Source: Candidatus Zhuqueibacterota bacterium | GTDB lineage: Bacteria; Zhuqueibacterota; Zhuqueibacteria; Zhuqueibacterales; Geothermadaptataceae | Reading direction: 5' to 3' | NCBI GenBank assembly: GCA_015485525.1 | Contig: WFTM01000484.1 | Coordinates: forward strand, 1 to 41,264 | Length of the DNA: 41,264 nt | Shown here: positions 1-10,249 of the stretch, in pieces | Numbering within the stretch: the first letter of the stretch is position 1 | How the letters are laid out: every line of letters begins with the position of its first letter | The notes under the pieces: model-generated | What the model saw: only the letters and a program-made list of their open reading frames with translations | Database searches by the model: none | What the model was told of the DNA's origin: nothing | Made by a program: the position numbers and the translations under genes

Positions 1-1165
<1,165 letters not shown>

Positions 1166-1352
1166 TCAATTTCCCCGCCGGCCCTTGTGCAGAATCCTGA
1201 TGGGTGAATAAAGTGGAACAGGCGCAGGTGTGGGGTTACCGGCTTCTGCAACCGGAGGGCCCTGTCTGGTTTTTGCGTTGAAATCAGGCTGATGAAATGC
1301 AACTGCTGTATTCCCCTGCTGTGCGCTGCTCCGGGCCTCAGTCCCCGGAAAG

Positions 1353-1382
1353 AAAAAAGCTCCAGTAAATCTCGCCTGGAGC
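1353..1382 (-). terminator. intrinsic terminator-like hairpin (GCTCCAG...CTGGAGC + TTTTTT)
   Basis: Minus strand reads GCTCCAGGCGAGATTTACTGGAGCTTTTTTC: 7-bp perfect stem followed by six T. Confidence 0.7.
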
Positions 1383-1410
1383 CCATCCTGAAGCCAAAAA
1401 TGAGCCGGCT

Positions 1411-1439
1411 AATATACGGATATTGCCCTCGTTTGTCAA
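1411..1439 (-). promoter_or_regulatory. sigma70-type promoter, TTGACA-N17-TATATT
   Basis: Minus strand TTGACAAACGAGGGCAATATCCGTATATTAG: perfect -35, near-consensus -10, 17-bp spacer. Directed toward proS. Confidence 0.7.
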
Positions 1440-2392
1440 GGCGATTCTCGACGGCAAAAACCGTTTCAGGCCCGGTAAATCGACGGCTGGAAGTGATGGC
1501 AGGGCCATGGTACCCCGGCTGGGACGGACGGTGCCCCCGCGCAGAGAATTCCCTTTACCCGAGTCTCTCAACTCCCTCACTCCGGCAGGCTGCAGGGGGT
1601 GTTGCCTGCAGCAGATGGTTACACGCTGCCCGGAAAGCCAGCAGTGTTCTCTCCGGTTGTTCACGCATTGCGGAACGAGGCACGTACAATTAAAAACAAC
1701 AGAATAAAAAAGCTTTTTTCTCTCCTTTGCAAAAAGACATCATTGTCGGTAATAGCTATGGCCGTCAGGTGAAATATCCATGACGGTTTGTATCGCAGGT
1801 GAACGGCATGTACAGTGCTGCCGTTCAGACAGGCCTGAAATACAGGCTATCCTGCTCTCCGGTACCGGGATGCTCCTGTATCGAACGTGGGTTGATATGT
1901 TATCGCGAAGTCACTACTGCTGATGGCTGCAGGATGCTGTGATCAGCGGCTCCTCGTGCCTCCCGGACGAAATAAGTCCGGACCCACCGGGATCCGAGTT
2001 TCCATAACCTGACAAACCCATCCTGGCTGTGCCACAGCGTATTGTGCTGTCCACACGAAAAAGTCGGGATGCCTGTACATCATTTTCGACGTGATGATTC
2101 TTAGCTTTCAGACAGGCGGTCGTTTCGCCCGGTAAGGGCAAAATGCCGCCATTCCGGTTCTGCACCACAGCGGGAAGTTTGCGACCAAAAAGTCCGGCCT
2201 GACGGTAGTTTATCATCATGTTGAGCGAAGACCTTCATTGAATAAAATTTTTCAGCTATCCTGATCATCCTCGACAAAGTGTCGCTGATCCTGTCGGGAT
2301 AGAGGGTGCTCTGGTGCAGGGGATGCAGATGGAGAATGCGTGCATCCACATCTGCACCAGCTGAAACATGTCAATTGACCCCTTGCGGAGGG

Positions 2393-3388
2393 ATGATGTT
2401 TCGATATCTGCTACTTTGTACATTGGTGTTACATGTCGCCTGTGGTGGCAAAGCAGACCGGTTTCAGTTCGATGAGCAGGCCGGTTCGCTTTCCGGCGGG
2501 CGTAAGGACTGCTGGCAGGACGGTAACAAACCGCGTCTTCTGGATGTGATGCAGAACGTGATGACCCGTAGCCTGGAGCCGGATCTGGTCAGGGATAATT
2601 TCATCCAGACATTCGGCTGCGCGTACGAAGAGGTGGAAGTTGAAGTCAATGCTGTGCAGGCCGTGCACCGGGCGATCTTGCAATCGCTGCGCAACCGGAA
2701 TGTCGAAGTACGCGATGATCTGCTGGCTCTGCTCTATTCAACACCACCCAGGCCGGATAATCTCGTGCGCGATTATGCCATCTATGTCAATCTTAAAGAC
2801 AGCAACGGCGACCTGAAAGTCGCCAGCTATGAGGTGAAAATTCTCGATCTCGAGCTGATCTCCACGGTTGAATCGCCCGTGGCGATCTGGACCCGTATTG
2901 CTACGAGATTCCGTCACCGGGAGGATCACTACCGCGCCCTGCCCTTGTCGATGGAAAAATCCGACTTTGTCAAGGTAATCGAAAAAGCGCAGAACGTTCT
3001 GCAGCTGGCAGAGCGTGGTCGCATGGATGATATCCTGCAGTTATTCGGTGACAGCGCGCAGGCGCAGCCAACTGATGGCAGGCTGCAGCTTTCCTCTCTG
3101 GCCTTCGCGGATCAGTTCCAGCTCATCGATGAGTACAATCCCTCGCGTCGCTATCCGGCTGTGTTCCTCGGCAAGGGCATTGCCCTGGGCATGACGCCGA
3201 AGAACGGCGCAGTGGTGTTTAAATTCGGCGAGGAGCGGTTGTATGGCCTGCGCATCGATATGCAGAACTTCAAGCGTGTGACCGACAAGTTCGTGGAATA
3301 TAATTATCAGGCTCCGGAAACGATCCTGCGCTGTCTTTTTCTCAAAGCCAGTGCGCGCAAACCGGCGAGTTTGCCCGGAAGTCGTTGA
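2393..3388 (+). CDS. secreted, possibly lipoprotein, of unknown function
   Basis: ATG after GCGGAGGG SD; N-terminus MMFRYLLLCTLVLHVACGGK (signal peptide, Cys at a possible lipidation site, non-canonical lipobox). No family recognised. Confidence 0.8.
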   Translation: MMFRYLLLCTLVLHVACGGKADRFQFDEQAGSLSGGRKDCWQDGNKPRLLDVMQNVMTRSLEPDLVRDNFIQTFGCAYEEVEVEVNAVQAVHRAILQSLRNRNVEVRDDLLALLYSTPPRPDNLVRDYAIYVNLKDSNGDLKVASYEVKILDLELISTVESPVAIWTRIATRFRHREDHYRALPLSMEKSDFVKVIEKAQNVLQLAERGRMDDILQLFGDSAQAQPTDGRLQLSSLAFADQFQLIDEYNPSRRYPAVFLGKGIALGMTPKNGAVVFKFGEERLYGLRIDMQNFKRVTDKFVEYNYQAPETILRCLFLKASARKPASLPGSR

Positions 3389-3427
3389 TCGACCGGCCGC
3401 AGCGCGGTCCATTGGTGAGGACGCTTC

Positions 3428-4405
3428 ATGGAAAAACAGGACAGACTGGGCATGAGCGCACAGCGGCAGCAGCTCGAAAAGCTGCTGCTGCACAAGGGGA
3501 TGGTTATTTCCCTGGTGCTGGTTTTATCAGCAATGATGGTCGCCCGCCATGTTCCGATTATGCAGAGGCTGGCGGGCACAGCCGGCAGTGATGTGCTGCA
3601 GGCACTCAATCTGGAAGTGGTTCTGCTCAAGAAACCACCACCCCCTCCACCACCGAAAACCATGCAGGTGGTGCCGCCGGTGACTGTTCAGAAAAATAAA
3701 GATACCCAGCCGAAAAAGGTCACCAAACCGGCGAAGCCGAAACGCAATCCTCGCCGCAGGTTTGATGACCATAAAGTCGATTTTTCCCTGTCTGCACGCA
3801 GCCAGGCCCTGCTGGCAGATGCCTCCGCCCTCGGCAGTATCGACGCGCCTGTGGGCAGAAGCTCGCGCCTTGATGCGTTTGACGTTGGCCCCAGTCTGAG
3901 TCTGGATGCCGGGGCGGTTGTGGCAGAAGGCGGTCCTGCCGGCATCTCACTGGAAGTGGACGCAGCAGCAGTGCGTACGGCATCGGCACCGGCCCTGGAA
4001 GAGCCGGCCCTGAAGCTCGCTGTGCCGGAAGAACCTGAGAAGAAAACGTTGCAAAAAGGGAAAAAGGATGTCTCCGCCGGTGTGATCGATGCCAACGTGT
4101 CCGTGGTTCTGGCCTCGACGGACATCAGCGCAGGTTCTGAAGAGTATCAGCTCTGGAACCGCATCAATGCTGAGTTCGACCGCTGGGATAAGGGACGCTA
4201 TGGCAGCTTCCCTGCTCAGTTACAGCGCCGTGGCCGCAGTATCGTAGCATATTTCGCCTATGCAGACGGCACCGGTCATCGCATCGTTTGGCGCAGAGGA
4301 AATACCAAAATTTATGTCCAGGGGGAGAGCAAGCGAGTCAGGCTGATGGAGTTGAAACAGGCGGTAAGCGCCATGATTCAGTTGAATATTAATAAAAGTG
4401 AGTAA
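3428..4405 (+). CDS. membrane-anchored proline-rich protein (TonB-like architecture), unknown function
   Basis: Single N-terminal TM (GMVISLVLVLSAMMVA), then KKPPPPPPPKTMQVVPPVTV and a Lys/Pro linker, then a C-terminal globular segment. Confidence 0.8.
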   Translation: MEKQDRLGMSAQRQQLEKLLLHKGMVISLVLVLSAMMVARHVPIMQRLAGTAGSDVLQALNLEVVLLKKPPPPPPPKTMQVVPPVTVQKNKDTQPKKVTKPAKPKRNPRRRFDDHKVDFSLSARSQALLADASALGSIDAPVGRSSRLDAFDVGPSLSLDAGAVVAEGGPAGISLEVDAAAVRTASAPALEEPALKLAVPEEPEKKTLQKGKKDVSAGVIDANVSVVLASTDISAGSEEYQLWNRINAEFDRWDKGRYGSFPAQLQRRGRSIVAYFAYADGTGHRIVWRRGNTKIYVQGESKRVRLMELKQAVSAMIQLNINKSE

Positions 4406-4412
4406 TTATCGC

Positions 4413-5867
4413 ATGCCAAGGAAGTGGATCATTACCGGGCTGGCGGGGATCGCGCTGTTCGCGGTTTCCGGCACCGGCCTGCGCGCCCAGAGTGTTGGAG
4501 AGCTGTTTTCGCAGGTGAAGACTGCTTATGAAAACCAGGATCACCAGCAGACGGTGGACCTGTGCACGCAGATCATTCGCCAGTGTGAACAGAGCTATGC
4601 CGAAGCCGAATGTCGCTATACCAACGTGATGAAAACCGTTTATCTGTACAAGGGATTGTCTGAGTTCAAGCTGTACGGTGAGAGCGAGGAGCTGGACTTG
4701 CTCACCGAAGCGATCAATTCGCTGCAGAAAAGCTATGAGCTGTATGGTGATCCGAACGTGGCTTTTAATTTTGGCTACATGCAGACGCTGCGCGCGATCA
4801 AGCTGCAGGAGGGCGCCTATCTGGACGGCCTTGTTGCCGCCTGGGATGGCATACTCGGCATGTATGCGGATAACGAATGGCAGCTTGACGATGAGTTGCG
4901 CAACAATCTGAAAATTTTCATCAAGCAGGCAGTAGAGCTGACCATAACGCCGGCGGACAGCGCCTACACGACCGGCCGCTTCACCAGCTTCATGGTCCGC
5001 CTCGCCTGCGATCTCGCTGAACAGAGCAGCCTGTCACCAGATGACAAGCTCTTTTTCGATGTGTACCGCAAACGCGCCACCGAAGATAATTTCAACTTGC
5101 GCGGCAACGAGTGGCGCGCGCGCGGTTTTGCCGCTGAGGAGCAGTTCATCGAACGGCCGGATGATTATACCTACCGCGAAACCCGCACCAACATCGAGCT
5201 GGCCCTGCGTTACGCCAAGAGCATAGAACGCCAGGTGGAGATGCTCAAGGAGCTGACCAAGGTTGCCCTGTTCATGGAAAAAAACGGCGACGACCGCCAG
5301 GCTGAAACAGAGCTGCTCTATGCCCGAGAAAAAGCAGCGCAGGCATACCGACTGCTGGTCGAACGCCGGCCGAATGTCACGATCAAGCTGGAAAACGAGA
5401 TCAAGAAGGTGTACGGCAACTCAATTTTCCGGCTGGTGGACTATTATTTCAGCCTGGCTGATTCCACAGACCGGCTGAATGCCTACTACAAGGCGCGCCG
5501 CGTCGGCGAGGAGCTGCTCATCCCGGATCGCAGCGGCGGCTGGAAGCAGAAATTCGTTTGGGAAGGCTATGAAGAGCTGTATCTGCGTCTGGCGGATGTC
5601 GGGTATGAAACCGGAGACGAGGAGTTTGCCGTCGATATGATCGACAAAGCCTGGAAAGCAGCCCTGAAGATGAACCGCGTGAGCCAGAGCCGGATTTGTT
5701 CCGGCATCGGCCAGGACAAAGCCGCGAATCTCATCGTTTTTGTCGATGTCTATCAGCAGATCGCCCGCCGGTTCGGGCTGCAGACCGTTCTGCACTGGCT
5801 GCGCCCGATCAGGAAGTGCCTCGTTGCCGAGTCCTCAGCCTCATCGTTTGATACAACCAGAAAATAG
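4413..5867 (+). CDS. secreted helical-repeat (TPR-like) protein of unknown function
   Basis: Signal peptide MPRKWIITGLAGIALFAVSGTGLRAQS; alpha-helical repeat-like composition. The ORF track uses an upstream GTG at 4398 that overlaps the previous stop. Confidence 0.8.
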   Translation: MPRKWIITGLAGIALFAVSGTGLRAQSVGELFSQVKTAYENQDHQQTVDLCTQIIRQCEQSYAEAECRYTNVMKTVYLYKGLSEFKLYGESEELDLLTEAINSLQKSYELYGDPNVAFNFGYMQTLRAIKLQEGAYLDGLVAAWDGILGMYADNEWQLDDELRNNLKIFIKQAVELTITPADSAYTTGRFTSFMVRLACDLAEQSSLSPDDKLFFDVYRKRATEDNFNLRGNEWRARGFAAEEQFIERPDDYTYRETRTNIELALRYAKSIERQVEMLKELTKVALFMEKNGDDRQAETELLYAREKAAQAYRLLVERRPNVTIKLENEIKKVYGNSIFRLVDYYFSLADSTDRLNAYYKARRVGEELLIPDRSGGWKQKFVWEGYEELYLRLADVGYETGDEEFAVDMIDKAWKAALKMNRVSQSRICSGIGQDKAANLIVFVDVYQQIARRFGLQTVLHWLRPIRKCLVAESSASSFDTTRK

Positions 5868-5872
5868 GTCCC

Positions 5873-6457
5873 ATGAACCGATCATATCATGATAAAAAAA
5901 GACCATCATACCGGGCAGCTGCTCAGAGCCTGCTGTTATTGCTGATGCTGTTCGGGGTTGCCGGGCGGGTGAGCGCACAGCGTATTGAGTCTGATCTGGA
6001 AAAGTTGATGGTCAAATACGAAATCAAAGTTCTCGACGTTTATCAGGAAATTCAGGCGCTGGAGGAAACTCCTCAGGCCAAAGTAGAGCGCGAGGCCTTT
6101 CACCGTGTGCTCTCCGGTTATACCGACAGAGTGCTGGAGATGTACAGCACTCTGGAGAGGATTAAGGAATTCACGCTGCAGAACTACCGCAACATCGTGG
6201 CGCGGTCGTTGATTTTTCGTGCCCTGGCCTATGTCGAGAGCGGGGCTAATCTCGAACAGGCCTGCAAGGATTACCGGCGCGCGCTCATTCTCTCACGGGA
6301 CAGCAAAATACCGGTCATCAACCAGACCCTGCCCTACGAAGTCTGGGCTGATGGCAAAGTTTATACCCGGCTGGCTGATCTGATCGACGACAAAGATGAG
6401 AACCTGGTGCTGCTGCGGTGCATGCGCTCTTCCGGGAAAACAAGACAGGTGCCATGA
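5873..6457 (+). CDS. secreted protein, paralogue of the N-terminal domain of the downstream gene
   Basis: Signal peptide followed by LMVKYEIKVLDVYQEIQ...IVARSLIFRALAYVES...ACKDYRRALILSRDSKIPVINQTLP...VYTRLADLIDDKDENL; ATGA overlap with the next gene. Confidence 0.8.
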   Translation: MNRSYHDKKRPSYRAAAQSLLLLLMLFGVAGRVSAQRIESDLEKLMVKYEIKVLDVYQEIQALEETPQAKVEREAFHRVLSGYTDRVLEMYSTLERIKEFTLQNYRNIVARSLIFRALAYVESGANLEQACKDYRRALILSRDSKIPVINQTLPYEVWADGKVYTRLADLIDDKDENLVLLRCMRSSGKTRQVP

Positions 6458-7692
6458 TGAGATTACGAATCTACCTTTTTCTGCTGACTTTGGTACCAGC
6501 CGCCTGTGTGATAGCGCAGGACGGCGATCAGGTTATCCTCAACGAAATGGATAGCTTCGAATACAATGTCACGAAGATATATCGTGAATATCAGTGGTTA
6601 TATTATGAAGAAAAACAGAGTGCTCATGAGCTGCTGGCGTTCGAGGATGTTCTCGGCGTGTACGTCAAACGCCTCAACGAGGCGTACGAAACGATGAGCC
6701 TGCTCGGCGGGGAGGGCATCGATCAGGCGCAGGATATCACGGCGCGGGCACTCATCCTGCGCGCTCTCACGTATCTGGAAAAGGCGCCTCTCGATGTCAC
6801 CTATTTCGAGCGCGCCTGCTATGATTATTATGACGCACTGCAGCTCTATGAGAACAGCGAGAATATTCCGGTGATTTTCAAGCCACTGCCCGAGCCTCTG
6901 CGTATCGGGATGAAAACCTACACCCGGCTGATCGACCTGCTCGACGAAAAAGGCGAAGACCTCTTTGCTTTCGGCCAGGTGCATCTTTCGCTGCGTAATT
7001 TCAAGGTCACGTCGAAACTCGATGTCGATGCCATCGAGCTGGTGCGGTATTCGAGCCAGGCAAAGGACACGACCTATTATACCTACAAACTGGCGCAGCA
7101 GAAACTGCGGGACGGCTTTCGCACAGCATTACAGACGAGCCGGCCGACGGATATCTATCTCGGCCTGCCTGCCGGAACGTATTTCATCCGCTCGCAAAAA
7201 GAGCAGCGTATGGATTATGTCAACCTGGCGACGATCTATGTCCGCCCGAATCAGTTCATCGCCTACGTGGTTGAGCCGATCGCCGACTGGCTGATTTTCT
7301 ATGAAACACCGGAAAATCTCGTCAAAGTCAACAGGGATGAAACGCAGGCCACGGCAGAGGCGGACAGTGCTGCGACGCCCAGGCCCCGGGCTGTATCCAC
7401 AGGCGGTATTCCGACAACGGAACACATCGCCGGGATTATCGAAGCAAAAATGCAGGCGATGTCTGTCGATGACCTCGATCTGCTTCCGATCAGCCGGACA
7501 CGGAAAGAGTTCGTTCAGGGCATGGCCAAAATCGTCGCCACGCGTATTCAGGGTGAATATCTCACCAGTTGGAATCGCTGGACGCTGGCATGGAATATTT
7601 CCAAGTCTGTGACAGAGTTTTTCGCCGCCAGGCGCGCTGTCAGCATGCCGACGATCATCCTGACCAGCGAAGTGCTCGATGAGCTGATGTGA
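6454..7692 (+). CDS. secreted protein of unknown function
   Basis: ATG at 6454 (MMRLRIYLFLLTLVPAACVIAQ signal peptide); N-terminal half similar to 5873..6457. Confidence 0.8.
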   Translation: MMRLRIYLFLLTLVPAACVIAQDGDQVILNEMDSFEYNVTKIYREYQWLYYEEKQSAHELLAFEDVLGVYVKRLNEAYETMSLLGGEGIDQAQDITARALILRALTYLEKAPLDVTYFERACYDYYDALQLYENSENIPVIFKPLPEPLRIGMKTYTRLIDLLDEKGEDLFAFGQVHLSLRNFKVTSKLDVDAIELVRYSSQAKDTTYYTYKLAQQKLRDGFRTALQTSRPTDIYLGLPAGTYFIRSQKEQRMDYVNLATIYVRPNQFIAYVVEPIADWLIFYETPENLVKVNRDETQATAEADSAATPRPRAVSTGGIPTTEHIAGIIEAKMQAMSVDDLDLLPISRTRKEFVQGMAKIVATRIQGEYLTSWNRWTLAWNISKSVTEFFAARRAVSMPTIILTSEVLDELM

Positions 7693-7829
7693 TGCTTTAT
7701 ACCATTCAGCGGCAGCACGAACCGGATTATCCATTTTACTCAGCACGGCCGTACCGTCATCCTGAATGGGTGTGCACGGGGGGATTTTGTGGATGGGGAA
7801 AGCAATCCGTTTTTACCACGGTATAAAAA

Positions 7830-7861
7830 CAGAAAAGGCTATCCGGAGATAGCCTTTTCTG
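7830..7861. terminator. bidirectional terminator between convergent genes
   Basis: Perfect inverted repeat CAGAAAAGGCTATC-CGGA-GATAGCCTTTTCTG with A-run/T-run flanks. Confidence 0.9.
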
Positions 7862-7915
7862 TTGAAACGGTTTGCAGTAGTCAATTGGAAAAAAGCAAAC
7901 CGGAACTTTTGTCGC

Positions 7916-8590
7916 TCAGAGTTGAACCCACATGGTGCGTTTGACCGGAATGCCGAAAACGGTATGGGCCTTGATGGTGCGCACCTTGCTGAATCCGGCC
8001 TGATTGATTTCCTTGTTGTCCCGCGTGTGCCCGGCCGCAGCACCGACGAAGACCCGGCCGAACCCTTTGCGCAAAAATCGCTTGGCTGTGGAAGCCAGCA
8101 GATAAGCGTAGAGACCATTATGGCTGAATTCCGGGAAGACGCGGTAGCCATAGAGATACACACTGCCGGCGGAAAGGCCAACGTAAGAGTGCGTTACTGG
8201 TGAATAGGTGTCTTTGAAAGCCGTGCGCACATACGCGGCCAGCCGGTTGCGTACGAACAACGCGGCGATACCCTCGCCGGGCGGCATTTCTACAGCATGG
8301 GCGATTTCTTCAGGTACGCGGCCGTAGCCGTCATAGAAACGGATCGAGACCGCAGGATGCGTGGGTATCTGGGGCAGCAAAGTCGAACCGTCGGTCTGGA
8401 AAAAGTAGGCTGTTTCCGAGCGGTAAACCATGGCGATGATTTTCGAGCCCAGCCAGCGCGCGGCTTGAAGCAGGCGAGTGCTCAGCGGGACAAAAGACTC
8501 CTGCTCCAGAAGCTCAGGCAGTCCATAGCGGCTGGTGCGGCGTAGATTGTTCCAGATATCCTCACGATGTATGACACGATAAGTATTCAT
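7916..8590 (-). CDS. GNAT-like acetyltransferase-type protein
   Basis: MNTYRVIHREDIWNNLRRTSRYGLPELL...VFPEFSHNGLYAYLLASTAKRFLRKGFGRVFVGAAAGHTRDNKEINQAGFSKV, resembling the GNAT acetyl-CoA-binding region. The ORF extends upstream to 8671, but the internal ATG is likely. Confidence 0.55.
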   Translation of the reverse strand: MNTYRVIHREDIWNNLRRTSRYGLPELLEQESFVPLSTRLLQAARWLGSKIIAMVYRSETAYFFQTDGSTLLPQIPTHPAVSIRFYDGYGRVPEEIAHAVEMPPGEGIAALFVRNRLAAYVRTAFKDTYSPVTHSYVGLSAGSVYLYGYRVFPEFSHNGLYAYLLASTAKRFLRKGFGRVFVGAAAGHTRDNKEINQAGFSKVRTIKAHTVFGIPVKRTMWVQL

Positions 8591-8942
8591 AGTATCCCTC
8601 GTACGGTTGTTTCGGGAGTTGAGTTGTGCATTGGAGAGATAGCCCTGTGGCCCTGAAGTATCAAGTTCCATGCCATGGCAGGATGTTACAGAAGCGTTGA
8701 AAAAAAGCGCTTTTCCCCGGGAAGAATGCTCGTTTGATGCCGGAGATCACCGTACTATCTGCTCGGATTTCAACCGCGTGGTGGAAAATTGTAACATGAA
8801 TTCGACACTATTTCGCTGGTAAAGACCGGAATTTTGATTTGCAAAACTCAGGTTGCCTGGTTACATTGCCTCGCTTCAAGGGGCAGACCCTCTTTCTTTT
8901 CGACAGGTGTCACAATTTTCGAACACAATTTCAGGACAGATC

Positions 8943-9848
8943 ATGAAAGTAGAAATCGTTGGCATACCCCTGGACCTCGGGGCCGGCCGTCGTGGTGTGG
9001 ATATGGGCCCAACAGCCCTGCGCATCGCCAGCATCAGGGAACGTTTACAAGCGATCGGCTGCGAGGTTGTCGATGCCGGGGATATCAGCGTCCATCTTCC
9101 GGAAGTCAGAGCCGTCGTCAATCCGAAGCTGAAATATCTGCCCGAAATTGCTGCGGCCACGCAGGCGCTCAGCGATGCTGTGCGCGCTATCGTCGGCCAG
9201 GGCAGTTTTCCCCTTGTACTGGGTGGTGATCATTCTATCGCCATCGGCACGGTGGCCGGGGTTTCTGCGGCCATGCGCGAGCAGAAACGGTCTCTGGGGA
9301 TGATCTGGATCGATGCCCATGGAGATATGAACACGGCTGAAACAACGCCTTCGGGAAATATCCACGGGATGCCATTTGCAGTCTGTCTCGGCAAAGGTGC
9401 TCCGGAGCTTACCGGGATCGGAGGCGATTTTCAGAAAATCCGGCCGGAAAATGCGGTTCTGATCGGGGCCAGGTCGCTGGATGAAAAGGAGCGCATGCTG
9501 ATCAGGGAGTCGGGTATTTCGGTGTACACCATGGAAGCGATAGACCGGCAGGGCATATCAAAAGTTATGGATGAGGCGCTGAACAGCACACTCAATAATG
9601 TCGATGCCATCCACGTCAGTCTGGATATGGATGCCCTCGATCCCCAGTTTGCCCAGGGAGTTGGCACACCGGTGCGCGGTGGCCTTACATATCGCGAAGC
9701 CCACGCGATTCTCGAGTTCATCGCCGCTTCCGGGAAGCTGTGTTCACTGGAAGTGGTCGAGGTGAATCCTGTTCTCGATGTCCGCAATGAGACGGCAGAA
9801 ATTGCAGTCGATCTCGTGCTCAGCGCTTTGGGCAAAAGAATACTCTGA
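8943..9848 (+). CDS. rocF: arginase
   Basis: MKVEIVGIPLDLGAGRRGVDMGPTALR; metal-ligand motifs GGDHSIAIGT, DAHGDMN, SLDMDALDP. Confidence 0.93.
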   Translation: MKVEIVGIPLDLGAGRRGVDMGPTALRIASIRERLQAIGCEVVDAGDISVHLPEVRAVVNPKLKYLPEIAAATQALSDAVRAIVGQGSFPLVLGGDHSIAIGTVAGVSAAMREQKRSLGMIWIDAHGDMNTAETTPSGNIHGMPFAVCLGKGAPELTGIGGDFQKIRPENAVLIGARSLDEKERMLIRESGISVYTMEAIDRQGISKVMDEALNSTLNNVDAIHVSLDMDALDPQFAQGVGTPVRGGLTYREAHAILEFIAASGKLCSLEVVEVNPVLDVRNETAEIAVDLVLSALGKRIL

Positions 9849-9947
9849 CAAGAGCTGCCCGCGGATATCAGGGCTGCCGCGAACAGGTTCTTATCTGGCA
9901 GGGCGATGCCTATGACTTTCACCGCCAAGCTTTGGGCTGAAGCCGGG

Positions 9948-10070
9948 TTTCACCACGAAGGCCACGAAGAGCTCGAAGGGTGTGGATCGATAGAAAAATC
10001 TGAACCAGCAGTTCCCAGCCTTTCTTTATGTTTTTCTTCGCGGCCATCGTACACTTCGTGGTTTACAAAA
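9948..10070. repeat. intergenic CACGAAG / CTTCGTGG inverted repeat region
   Basis: TTTCACCACGAAGGCCACGAAGAG ... TTCTTCGCGGCCATCGTACACTTCGTGGTTTA. Confidence 0.6.
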
Positions 10071-10249
10071 AAGCACAGATGATAGTGAATCTCAAAAGCC
10101 AGAACGTATCCACGGTTTCTGGTGTGAGGATGAAAAGCCCTCAGATTATCCCGTTCGTTGTTTTTGGGGCCTGATGGCTCAGATTAGGTACAATAACCTC
10201 GTCGCATAAAACTTTTCATAGACCCCGGCTATATGCACACAGCGCCACC

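Noticed and set aside
1914-2219. 101-aa minus ORF in the proS-proximal intergenic region
   Set aside because: No SD, no motif, includes hairpin repeat sequence; probably non-coding.
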